A stretch of DNA of 64,000 bases from Allobosea sp. 117 (GTDB lineage: Bacteria; Pseudomonadota; Alphaproteobacteria; Rhizobiales; Xanthobacteraceae), in the NCBI RefSeq assembly GCF_000702305.1, contig NZ_JNLC01000002.1:62001-126000 (forward strand). Direction: 5' to 3'. The first letter of the stretch is position 1. The number at the start of each line of letters is the position of its first letter. Shown here one piece after another: positions 8,522 through 16,900 of this stretch. The translations under genes and the position numbers were made by a program. The notes under the pieces were generated by a model that saw only the letters and a program-made list of their open reading frames with translations, was not told the DNA's origin and made no database searches.

Positions 8522-9430
8522 ATGTTGACATCATGCCTCTTGCGTTTGGCGGCCCCGCTGGCCGGCGCCCTCCTCCTGCTGACGCCCGCCGCGGCGCAGG
8601 AAACATTCCCCTCGCCGGAGGCCGCGGCTGCGGCGCTCGTCGAGGCCGCCCGCGCCCCCGGGCAGGGGGCGCTCGAAAAGATCTTCGGACCCGGCGGGCG
8701 CGAACTGCTCGCCTCCGGCGACGATGACGTCGACAGCTTCCGCCGGGAGGTGTTCCTCAACCTCGCCGCAGGCCGGATCGACGTTGCCGACGGCGACAAT
8801 GGCGGGAAGGTGCTGGTCTTCGGCAAGGTCGGCTGGCGCTTCCCGATTCCGCTGAAGCAGGCCGGCGGCTCCTGGACCTTCGATCTGGTCGCCGGCCGTC
8901 AGGAGATCACTGACCGGGCCATCGGGCGCAACGAGATGACGGCGATCGGCGCCTGCGCCGACTATGTCGCCGCGCAGAAGGAATACTTCGCCTCGCTGCA
9001 CGACGACGAGCCGGTCCAGCAATATGCGCGCCGCTTCATCAGCACGCCGGACCGCCATGACGGGCTCTACTGGCCGCCGGCGGGGCCCGGCGACCGCAGC
9101 CCGCTGGGCGAGCGCATCGCGGCGGCGGCGGCGCAGCGCGACGCCACCGGCAAGCCGCAGCCTTACGAGGGCTACTTCTACCGCATCCTCACCCGGCAGG
9201 GTCCCAATGCGCCCGGCGGCGCCTATGACTACATGATCAAGGGCCGGCTGCTCGGCGGTTTCGCGATGATCGCCTCCCCCGAGCGCTGGGGGGAGACGGG
9301 CGTCATGACCTTCCTGTGCGATCAGCGTGGGCGGGTCTACGAGATCAATCTGGGTCCGAAGACGAGCACCCTCGCCCCCGAGATCACCGCCTTCGATCCG
9401 GGGCCGGACTGGAAGCCCGTCGACCAGTGA
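8522..9430 (+). CDS. DUF2950 family exported protein
   Basis: A 302-residue protein with a signal peptide (MLTSCLLRLAAPLAGALLLL core, cleavage after AAAQE at about 26). The mature part matches the DUF2950 layout: an early FPSPEAAAAALVEAAR helix, a VFGKVGWRFPIPL block, the TAIGACADYVAAQKEY helix and a C-terminal YDYMIKGRLLGGFAMIASPERWGETGVMTF region. AGGAG lies 8-12 nt before ATG 8522, which is 10 nt after the DUF3300 stop, so the two are co-translated. The function of DUF2950 is unknown; the family almost always travels with DUF3300, which suggests a shared periplasmic task. Confidence 0.85.
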   Translation: MLTSCLLRLAAPLAGALLLLTPAAAQETFPSPEAAAAALVEAARAPGQGALEKIFGPGGRELLASGDDDVDSFRREVFLNLAAGRIDVADGDNGGKVLVFGKVGWRFPIPLKQAGGSWTFDLVAGRQEITDRAIGRNEMTAIGACADYVAAQKEYFASLHDDEPVQQYARRFISTPDRHDGLYWPPAGPGDRSPLGERIAAAAAQRDATGKPQPYEGYFYRILTRQGPNAPGGAYDYMIKGRLLGGFAMIASPERWGETGVMTFLCDQRGRVYEINLGPKTSTLAPEITAFDPGPDWKPVDQ

Positions 9431-9534
9431 TCCGCGCGGCGTGAAACGCAAGCGGCTCTCGCCCCCCTGCGGGCTTGCCAAGACGCGCGTCCAGGCGGAC
9501 GAATGCCCTCCCTCGCCACCAGCACCTTCATGCC

Positions 9535-9993
9535 ATGAGCGTCGAATCAGTCCGCGCCTTCCTCGCCGAACATGCCCCCGACATCGAGATCGTCGAGCTT
9601 CAGACCCGCACCGCCACCGTGACCGAGGCCGCCGAGGGCCATGGCGTCGCGACGGCGCAGATCGCCAAGACCCTGTCTCTGCGGGTCGGCGAGCGGCGCT
9701 TCCTGCTGGTCACCGGCGGCGACGCGCGGCTCGACAACCGCAAGGCCAAGGCGGCCTTCGGCGGCAAGGCGAGCATGCTCGGCCTCGAGGAGGTGGCAGC
9801 GGTCACCGGCCATCCGGTCGGCGGCGTCTGCCCGTTCGGCCTCGCGACGCCGCTGCCGGTCTATTGCGACGTGTCGCTCAAGGCGTTCGACGAGGTGGTC
9901 CCCGCCGCCGGCGCCGTCAACGCCGCGCTGCGCATCAATCCCGACCGCATGGCGAGCCTGGTCCGGGCGGAATGGGTCGACGTCTGCCAGTGA
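9535..9993 (+). CDS. YbaK/EbsC family aminoacyl-tRNA deacylase
   Basis: Single-domain trans-editing hydrolase family (YbaK/ProX) that removes mischarged amino acids from tRNA. The 152-residue product has the expected opening helix, a QIAKTLSLRVGERRFLLVTGGDARLDNRKAK stretch containing the lysine-rich substrate site, and the GHPVGGVCPFGL loop typical of the family. ATG 9535 gives a full-length domain; an in-frame ATG at 9475 would add an unconserved extension. Which aminoacyl-tRNA (Cys-tRNAPro, Ala-tRNAPro or another) is corrected cannot be decided here. It stands alone, about 100 bp from genes on each side. Confidence 0.85.
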   Translation: MSVESVRAFLAEHAPDIEIVELQTRTATVTEAAEGHGVATAQIAKTLSLRVGERRFLLVTGGDARLDNRKAKAAFGGKASMLGLEEVAAVTGHPVGGVCPFGLATPLPVYCDVSLKAFDEVVPAAGAVNAALRINPDRMASLVRAEWVDVCQ

Positions 9994-10027
9994 GCGGCCG
10001 GCGCCCCGTCGCGCCCGCCCCGCTTTC

Positions 10028-10041
10028 TTGACCGCGCTCAA
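10028..10041. promoter_or_regulatory. FNR/FixK-type box upstream of zinc alcohol dehydrogenase
   Basis: TTGACCGCGCTCAA has a perfect TTGA-N6-TCAA core, 100 bp before the chosen dehydrogenase start at 10141. With the centre at about -41 the leader would be about 65 nt. It is the third such motif within 10 kb, each ahead of a gene suited to oxygen-limited metabolism. It lies in the intergenic region after the YbaK-type gene, so coding constraint does not explain it. Confidence 0.6.
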
Positions 10042-10140
10042 GGCGCGCCGCCTCGCCCTCCGCGACATTTCTCCGCCGCCTCCCGGGTCGCCGGCCGGCA
10101 TAAGCTGAAATGGGACGATGTCCGGGTCATGGAGCCGACG

Positions 10141-11124
10141 ATGAGAGCGATGGTGCTGCATGCCGTCCGCGAGCCGCTCCGGCTGGAGGAGCGGCCGGAG
10201 CCTCAGCCGGGGCCGGGGCAGATCCGCGTGCGGGTCGAGGCCTGCGCGGTGTGCCGCACCGATCTGCACGTGGTCGACGGCGACCTGCCGAACCCGAAGC
10301 TGCCCATCGTGCCCGGCCACGAGATCGTCGGCATCGTCGAGGCGACGGGACCCGGCGTGATGACGCCCGTGCGCGGCACGCGGGTCGGCATCCCCTGGCT
10401 CGGGCACACCTGCGGGCAATGCCCCTATTGCCGCTCGATGCGCGAGAACCTGTGCGACGCGCCGCTGTTTACCGGTTACACGCGCGACGGAGGCTTCGCG
10501 AGCCATGTCGTCGCCGACGCCGCCTTCGCCTTCCCCCTACCCGGCCATGACGATCCGGTCGCCACGGCGCCGCTGATGTGCGCCGGCCTGATCGGCTGGC
10601 GCTCGCTGAAGATCGCCGGCGAGGGGCGGCGCATCGGCCTCTACGGCTTCGGCGCGGCGGCGCATATCCTTGCGCAGGTGTGCCGCTGGCAGGGGCGCGA
10701 GGTCTACGCCTTCACCCGCGGCGGCGACCGGCCGGCGCAGGAGATGGCGCTCGCGCTCGGCGCGGCTTGGGCGGGCGGCTCGGAAGAGATGCCGCCCGAG
10801 CCGCTCGACGCGGCGATCATCTTCGCGCCCGTCGGGGCGCTGGTGCCGAAGGCTCTCGCCGCCGTCGCCAAGGGCGGGCGCGTGGTCTGCGGGGGCATCC
10901 ATATGAGCCCGATCCCGGAATTCTCCTACGATCTGCTGTGGGAGGAGCGCCAGCTCGTCTCGGTTGCCAACCTGACCCGGCAGGATGCCAGCGAGTTTCT
11001 CGGCATCGCCGTAGAGGCGGGCGTGCGGACGACGACCACGACCTATCCGCTGGAGGAAGCCAACCGGGCGCTCGACGACCTCCGCGCGGGCCGATTCCAG
11101 GGCGCGGCGGTGCTCGTGCCCTAG
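10141..11124 (+). CDS. Zinc-dependent alcohol dehydrogenase (AdhP-like)
   Basis: Medium-chain NAD-dependent alcohol dehydrogenase, 327 residues. Catalytic zinc ligands are present in CAVCRTDLH and the GHE of VPGHEIVG. The structural zinc lobe is complete (CGQCPYCRSMRENLC), and a Rossmann motif occurs around GLYGFGAAAH. ATG 10141 is chosen over ATG 10129 because GGAG sits at 10131-10134 with ideal spacing. The protein is slightly short for the class but all functional blocks are present. The FNR-like box upstream suggests use in NADH re-oxidation or ethanol metabolism under low oxygen. A weak hairpin (11130-11147) follows the stop. Confidence 0.88.
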   Translation: MRAMVLHAVREPLRLEERPEPQPGPGQIRVRVEACAVCRTDLHVVDGDLPNPKLPIVPGHEIVGIVEATGPGVMTPVRGTRVGIPWLGHTCGQCPYCRSMRENLCDAPLFTGYTRDGGFASHVVADAAFAFPLPGHDDPVATAPLMCAGLIGWRSLKIAGEGRRIGLYGFGAAAHILAQVCRWQGREVYAFTRGGDRPAQEMALALGAAWAGGSEEMPPEPLDAAIIFAPVGALVPKALAAVAKGGRVVCGGIHMSPIPEFSYDLLWEERQLVSVANLTRQDASEFLGIAVEAGVRTTTTTYPLEEANRALDDLRAGRFQGAAVLVP

Positions 11125-11425
11125 CCTGAAGGGGCCCACTTGCCCCTAGGGTAGAGCTTCAAGCTTCCATTTATGCATGAGGGGTCAGCGCTGCGCGTCT
11201 GGCTCATGGCTTGATGTGGTTATTTGATACCTCTTTCGATGATTAACGATTGTTAAGAGGTTATTTTATACCTCTTTCCGTGTGAAAGCGTCACCCGCCG
11301 CGGCTCGGAGACGTCAGATTCCCTCCTCACCATGCGTCATCTGCAATGCTGTCATGCAGCATCCCCCGTTTTGCGACGCACAAAACGGTCTATATTGCTG
11401 GCATACCGAATACGAGGAGACTTCG
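11125..11425. promoter_or_regulatory. Non-coding region with several palindromes ahead of DUF1127 gene
   Basis: No gene here, but dense symmetry. A 20-nt element GGTTATTTGATACCTCTTTC (11218) recurs with one change at 11259 (41-bp phase). The second copy is embedded in a perfect palindrome AAGAGGT-N8-ACCTCTT (11255-11276). ATGCTG-N5-CAGCAT lies at 11346-11362 and CCGTTTTG-N7-CAAAACGG at 11366-11388, the last overlapping the likely core promoter (TATATT at 11391-11396). This suggests tightly regulated expression of the following small gene by one or more repressors or activators, not identified. Confidence 0.55.
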
Positions 11426-11632
11426 ATGAGCACCGCTTCCCTGACCCGCCACGCTTCGCCCGACCTGCTGTCGCGCGTCGTGTCCGGTATCGGCGCGTTC
11501 TTCGAGGCTGTCGGCGAAGGCCGCCGCATCGCTGAGCGCTATGAGACCCTGTCGCGCCTGTCCGACGCCGCTCTGGCCCGCCGTGGCCTGACCCGCGCCG
11601 ACATCGCTCGCGTCGCCGTTTCCGGCCGCTGA
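11426..11632 (+). CDS. DUF1127 small protein
   Basis: A 68-residue protein ending in the DUF1127 motif (ETLSRLSDAALARRGLTRADI), a roughly 30-residue helical segment common in small alphaproteobacterial proteins. Some members bind RNA or govern stress and phosphate or carbon responses. ATG 11426 is preceded by an excellent GAGGAGA at 11414-11420; an upstream in-frame start would include the palindromic promoter region and is rejected. A 10-bp perfect hairpin (11648-11670) follows the stop. The unusually elaborate upstream region implies conditional expression. Molecular function in this organism is unknown. Confidence 0.8.
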   Translation: MSTASLTRHASPDLLSRVVSGIGAFFEAVGEGRRIAERYETLSRLSDAALARRGLTRADIARVAVSGR

Positions 11633-11647
11633 GCCCAACACCGTCCG

Positions 11648-11670
11648 ACGGCGCTCCACCGGAGCGCCGT
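11648..11670 (+). terminator. Hairpin after DUF1127 gene
   Basis: Perfect 10-bp stem ACGGCGCTCC/GGAGCGCCGT with an ACC loop, starting 16 nt after the stop. No U-tract follows, so it may be a processing or stability hairpin or a weak terminator. Confidence 0.5.
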
Positions 11671-11726
11671 AGGCGAAAGATGGGTGCTCGATGCCCCGTC
11701 TTCCAGATCTTCCCGTCCCCTGTCCT

Positions 11727-11839
11727 AGAGCCCCTTCCGATCAGGTGAAATCGCCTGATCGATAAGAAAGTGCTCTCGGTTCAAACGGCTAAAGCATTTT
11801 CTGATCGCGAAAGTCTCTCAACTTTCGCGGAAAATGCCT
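11727..11839 (+). repeat. Dispersed two-hairpin repeat, copy A
   Basis: About 113 bp. Hairpin I (CGATCAGG/CCTGATCG, 11738-11761), a central AAGAAAGTGCTCT block, then the long imperfect hairpin II (GCATTTTC plus CGCGAAAGT pairing with ACTTTCGCG plus GAAAATGC, 11794-11837). The element's outer TAG forms the stop codon of the convergent pbpC, so hairpin II is the immediate 3' end of the pbpC mRNA and could serve as its terminator or stabiliser. Other copies lie at 31098, 31211 and 33746. Confidence 0.8.
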
Positions 11840-13931
11840 AGCGCAGGCGGACGACCACGCTGTCGCTGGCACCGGTGGAGTCCATCACCGTAAGGCGGAC
11901 GAATCCGGCGCCCGGCGGCTGCCAGAACAGCGTATGCCCGCGTGACGGCTCGCCCACGGGCACCCCGTTGACCAGTATCGTCAGCGCACCGTTTCCGCCG
12001 CTGACCTTCATTGGCATTTCGCTGTCGTCGCGCTCCAGGCTCGCCCCATCGGGCGGGAAGGCGATGCGCGGCCCCTCTCTTCCCGCCATTTCATTCTGTG
12101 ACCGTCCGAACCTGCGCAGGGGCGGCGGCAGCTCCGTGTTGCGCGCCCTCACGGCCTCGCGTGGCGCCGGGCGCAGCGGCGCCGGCTGGCTGACCACGCG
12201 CGAGAAGGCGTCGAACAGCAGCGGCGCGGCGGCGACGCGCCCGATCATGCCCGGCACCGGCTGCCCGTCCGGGCGCCCCACCCAGATCGCGATGGTACGA
12301 CGGCCGTCGAAGCCCACCGACCACGCATCCCGATAGCCGAAGGACGTCCCCGTCTTGAAGGCGATCTGTCCACCACGCGCGTTCTGCGGCGGTGGTGTGC
12401 CAGCGAGCGTGTCGGCGAGATACCACGCGGCTACCTCGCTCATCAGCCGCCCGCCTTTCGGCAGGGTGGAGACGTCGCGGCCGGTGGCGAGGGCATCGAG
12501 CCGCTCGACCGGCGGGCGGGCGAGACCGCCGCTGGCGATGGCGGCGTAGAGCGAAGCGAGGTCCTCCAGCCGCACCCCGACACCTCCGAGGCCGACCGCA
12601 AGGCCGGGCACCTCGCCCGGCGGCAGCACGAGCCGCGTGCCCGCGCCGTTCAGCCTAGTGGCGAGGCGCTGGGGGCCTACGGCTTGCAGCAGCATCACCG
12701 CCGGCACGTTGAGGGAGAGCTGCAAGGCGCGCTTCACCGGCACCGTGCCCTGGAAGCCGAGGTCGAAATTCTCCGGCGCATAGGCCCCGAAACGGGTCGG
12801 CCGATCCTCGATCAGCGTCTCGGGATGGGCGATGCCATCTTCGAAGGCGAGGCCGTAGATAAAGGGTTTCAGGGTCGAGCCGGGGGAGCGGATGGCGCGG
12901 GTGAGATCGACCGATCCGGCCCGCGCGCGGTCGGCCGGGTCAGCGCCGGAGACGCGGGCGAGCACCTCGCCGGTGGCGTTGTCCAGCACCACCATGGCGA
13001 GCGAGACGCCTGCGCCCAGCGTGCGTACCCGCTCGGCCGCAAGCTCTTCCAATCGTTGCTGAATTGCCCGGTCGATGGCGAGCGTCTGCACGCCCGCCGC
13101 CGGGCGGTCGCGGCGGGCGGTCTCGGTCGCGTGCGGCGCGATCATCGGCATGTCGAGCCGGCGGACCGGGATGGTGCCGGCGCGGGCGAGCTCGGCCTCC
13201 GGCGCGCCGAACAGCCCGGCATCGGCGAGGCGGGCGAGCACGCGCTCGCGCCCGGCCTCGGCCTGCGCGGGATAGCGGTCCGGACGGCGGCTTTCGGGCG
13301 CCTGCGGCAGCGCGACCAGCAGCGCCGCCTCGTTCAGCGTCAGGCGCCGCGGCTCCTTGCCGAACCAGGCGAGGCTCGCCGCGCGCACCCCTTCCAGATT
13401 GCCGCCATAGGGCGCCAGGGCCATGTAAAGCTTGAGGATTTCGTCCTTGGAGAGGCGCGCTTCCAGCTCGATGGCGCGGCGCATCTCGCGCAGCTTCGCA
13501 CCCAAGGTGCGCGGTCCCGGCGGCTCCAGGAGCCGCGCCACCTGCATGGTCAGCGTCGAGCCGCCGGAGACGATCCGCCCGTGCCAGACGAACTGCAGCG
13601 CCGCGCGGACCAGCGAGAGCGGGTCGATTCCACCATGCTGGTAAAATCTTTTGTCCTCGTAGCAGATCAGCATTGCAATATAGCGCCGGTCGACCTTCGC
13701 CAGATCGGGCGTCAGCCGCCAGCGGCCGTCGGCGAGCGGGAACGGGCGCAGCAGCCGGCCCTCGCGGTCGAGGATTTCGGCGGAATAAGCCAGCGTCGGG
13801 GGCGGCGGCGCGGCGTGGCGCACTCCGGCGAGCCAGGCGCTCGTTCCGCCCGCCAGGACCGCGACGCCGAGCACGCCGGCGGCGGCGAGCCGCTGCCAGC
13901 GCGGACGCGGCGATGGCCCTTCCCCGCTCAT
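11838..13931 (-). CDS. pbpC: Penicillin-binding protein 1C
   Basis: Bifunctional class A peptidoglycan synthase, 697 residues, anchored by one N-terminal membrane segment (about 16-36). The glycosyltransferase domain shows Glu92 in YEDKRFYQHGGID and the SGGSTLTMQVARLL block. The transpeptidase domain shows S352-T-L-K355, S406-L-N408 and K526-T-G. The C-terminal BiPBP_C-like extension (about 600-697) is characteristic of PbpC. Its ATG overlaps the stop of the upstream alpha-2-macroglobulin gene by 4 nt, the usual bacterial pairing, where PBP1C is thought to repair peptidoglycan after envelope damage detected by the protease trap. The stop codon is provided by dispersed repeat copy A. Confidence 0.95.
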   Translation of the reverse strand: MSGEGPSPRPRWQRLAAAGVLGVAVLAGGTSAWLAGVRHAAPPPPTLAYSAEILDREGRLLRPFPLADGRWRLTPDLAKVDRRYIAMLICYEDKRFYQHGGIDPLSLVRAALQFVWHGRIVSGGSTLTMQVARLLEPPGPRTLGAKLREMRRAIELEARLSKDEILKLYMALAPYGGNLEGVRAASLAWFGKEPRRLTLNEAALLVALPQAPESRRPDRYPAQAEAGRERVLARLADAGLFGAPEAELARAGTIPVRRLDMPMIAPHATETARRDRPAAGVQTLAIDRAIQQRLEELAAERVRTLGAGVSLAMVVLDNATGEVLARVSGADPADRARAGSVDLTRAIRSPGSTLKPFIYGLAFEDGIAHPETLIEDRPTRFGAYAPENFDLGFQGTVPVKRALQLSLNVPAVMLLQAVGPQRLATRLNGAGTRLVLPPGEVPGLAVGLGGVGVRLEDLASLYAAIASGGLARPPVERLDALATGRDVSTLPKGGRLMSEVAAWYLADTLAGTPPPQNARGGQIAFKTGTSFGYRDAWSVGFDGRRTIAIWVGRPDGQPVPGMIGRVAAAPLLFDAFSRVVSQPAPLRPAPREAVRARNTELPPPLRRFGRSQNEMAGREGPRIAFPPDGASLERDDSEMPMKVSGGNGALTILVNGVPVGEPSRGHTLFWQPPGAGFVRLTVMDSTGASDSVVVRLR

Positions 13932-16900
13932 CGGCCGGCTCCCGTCACCTCCATGCGGCCGGCGGCCGTTCGCGCGAAGCGGTCCGGCCGGTACATGTCC
14001 TCCACCGTCGCCGGCGGGTGGGCGTACTGCCCCGGCGAGACCGCGCGCACCACATAGGCGACGCGCAGCACCCCCGGCTCCTCGGCATCCTCGGTGAGGT
14101 CGAAGGCGGCGAGGAAGTGGTCGTCGCGGAACTCGGTGTGGTCGGCCTCGGTGGTCTCCTCCAGCCAGGTGAGGTTGGAGGTCTCGCCGCCCTCGACGAG
14201 GTTCGGATTGTCGATCTCGAAGCCGGCCGGCAGGTGGTCGACCAGCAGCAGGTGGGTCGCCGCCGCTTCTTCCTCCTCGACTTCAAGAACGACGACAAGG
14301 CGCTGGTTTTGCTTCACTTTCGACGGGTCGGCAGACTGGCCGTCGAGGGTGAAGTAGCTGCGCGTCAGGGTCAGGCCCCGGGCCCCGGCCGGCTCGGGCG
14401 CGACCGGCGCCCCCTCGATCGAGACCACCGCGTCGACCGCCGCCGTGCCGCGGTTGGTCAGCACGACCGGATGGCCGCTCAGCGCGGCGCGGTCGAATCC
14501 GCGCTCATAGAGACCGGTATGGGCGGCGCCGTCGATGTCGAGCACCACGCCCTGCCCCGTGCGGGCGGCGCGGGCGGCGAGCAGCAGCCAGGATTCCTCC
14601 TGCGTCGAGGTGCTGCCCACCGCCTTGGCGGCGCTGGCGAGGCGCGCTCGGGCGGTGCGGGCGGTCGCCTCGAAGCCGGTCTCGGCCGCGAGCGTCGCGA
14701 TGCCCGCCGCGTCGCGCAGCACCGAGCCGAAATCGGCGCGGCCGAACAGCTCCTGCTCGGCGCTGGTCGGGATCTGCTCCAGCGCCGCGTTGAACATGCG
14801 CTCGGCGCGGCCCTTGTCGCCGAGCATGGCGAGCGCCGCCGCGATGTTGCCGCGCGCGAAGGGGCTCTTCACCTCTTCCAGCTTGGTGTCGGCGACATAG
14901 CGCAGGTCGCCGAGCGGCGCCTTGCCGTTGCGGGCCAGCACATAGGCGGCATAGGCCATGCCGTCCTCGGTCGGTCCGTCGCTCTCCGCGGAGATGCCGA
15001 CCGCGTTGCGCAGCCGGTCGAGCGCCATGGTGTAGGTCAGCTCCGGCACCTCGAAGCCGCGCTCGCGGGCGCGGGTGAGGAAGTCGGTGACGTAGGCGTC
15101 GAGCCACAGGTCGTTGCCGCCGGCGCTCCACAGGCCGAAGGAGCCGTCCGAACCCTGCCGCGAGACGAGGCGGGCGATCGCCGCCTTGATCTCGTCGGCA
15201 GGGTTGTTCTTCAGCTTGAAGCGCTCCCAGTCGCCGAAATCGCTGACATAGAGCAGCGGCATGGCGCGGCTCGTGGTCTGCTCGGAGCAGCGATAGGGAT
15301 AGCGGTCCAGCGCCTGGAACAGGTTCGGCGCGTCGAGCGCCGGGTCGGGACCGACCGAGACGGCGACGCGCCCGCCGCCGGGCACGAGGTCGGCGAGCAG
15401 GTCGTCGGACACACGCAGGCTCTCGCCAGGCTTCAGCGTCGTCACCGTGCGGCGCGCGATCTCGGGATAGGCCGGGCGCACGCGCATGTTGTAGTCGCGG
15501 GCAATGGCGAGCCCGCCCGGCCCGCTCAGTCGGACCGAGACGCGGCCATCGCCGATGCCGGTGCCCTTGAGGCCGACATTCAGGCTCTGCTTGCCGGCGC
15601 TCGCCAGGGTGACCGATTTCGGCGCGCTGGCGACGCTGAGCGGGCCTTCGGTGACGATGTCGAGCGCGTAGTCGCCCGCCTCGCCCTCCACATTGTGCAG
15701 ATCGAGATTGAGGGTGGAGCTGTCGCCGGCCGCGAGGAAGCGCGGCAGGGTCGCGGCGATCACGACGGGATCGTGGATCGCCACGTCCTTCTCGGCATGG
15801 CCGAGCCTGTCGGCGGTCCAGGCGACGGCCATGAGACGCCCCGTGCCGTCGAAGGGCGGCACGGCGAAATCGACCGTGGCCTTGCCGTCGGCGCCGACCT
15901 TCACGAGGCCGGAGAACAGCGCGAGTGGCGGCTGCGTCGGCGGCTCACCCTGCAGGCCGCCATCCATGGCATCGCCGCCCGAGCGCAGGCGCCCGCGCGT
16001 GCCCTGCATGCCGTCGATGAGCTGGCCGTAGAGATCGCGCACCTCGGTCGAGAGCGTGCGCTGGCCGAGATAATAGGCGGCGGGGTCCGGCGCCTCGAAG
16101 CCGGTGAGGTTGAGGATGCCGACATCGACGAGGGCGAGGGTGAGATAGGCCTCCTCGCCCGGCTTCAGCCCGGCCAGCGTCACCGGCACGGAGAGGGTGT
16201 TCTCGGGCCTTATCTTCGCCGGCGGATCGAGCGACACGGCGAGCGTGCGCGCGGCGTGGTCGACGCCGAACCAGGCGAGGCCGATGGCGCGGCCGGGGTT
16301 GCGGCCGGCGGCGACATCGAGCGGCCGGTGCAGGAAGGCGAGCGCATAGGCGCCCGGCCCCCATTTGCCGTCGACCTCGAAGGTGACCTTGGAGTCGCCG
16401 GCGCCGACCTCGGCGCTCTTCGAGGCGAGCACGCCGTCGCCGACGATCATCACCGTGGCGGCGCCGGCATAGCGGCTGTTGATGTTCACGGTCAGCGTCT
16501 CGCCCGGCGCGTATTCGGCCTTGTCGAGCGCGACCTCCAGCCGATCCGGCGTCTGCGCGGTGGCATCGCCCCCCCAGCCGGCCGAGAAGGGCACGCTGGT
16601 CGAGTTGGCGCCCTGCGAGACGTCGAGGCGGTATTCGCCCCATTCCACCGGCGCACTGACGCGGGCCGGCGCGTCGGCGGCGACATCGATCGTGCCGTCG
16701 GCGATCTTGCGGGTCGACTTGATCGCCTCATAGTCCCAGGAGCCGTCGGTGCGGTACCACTGGTAGCGGCTCTCGATGCGGAACAGCTCCCATTTCACGC
16801 CCGCGCGGGCGACGCGCTTGCCGGAAGCGTCGAGCGCGATCACCTCGAAGGCGGCGTCGGACCCCTGCGCGAGGTCGCTCGCCTTGAACTGCGGCTTCAC

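Noticed and set aside
11218..11280. Possible CRISPR-like direct repeat pair upstream of the DUF1127 gene
   Set aside because: Only two copies at 41-bp spacing, one part of a palindrome, and no cas genes; a regulatory site is more plausible.
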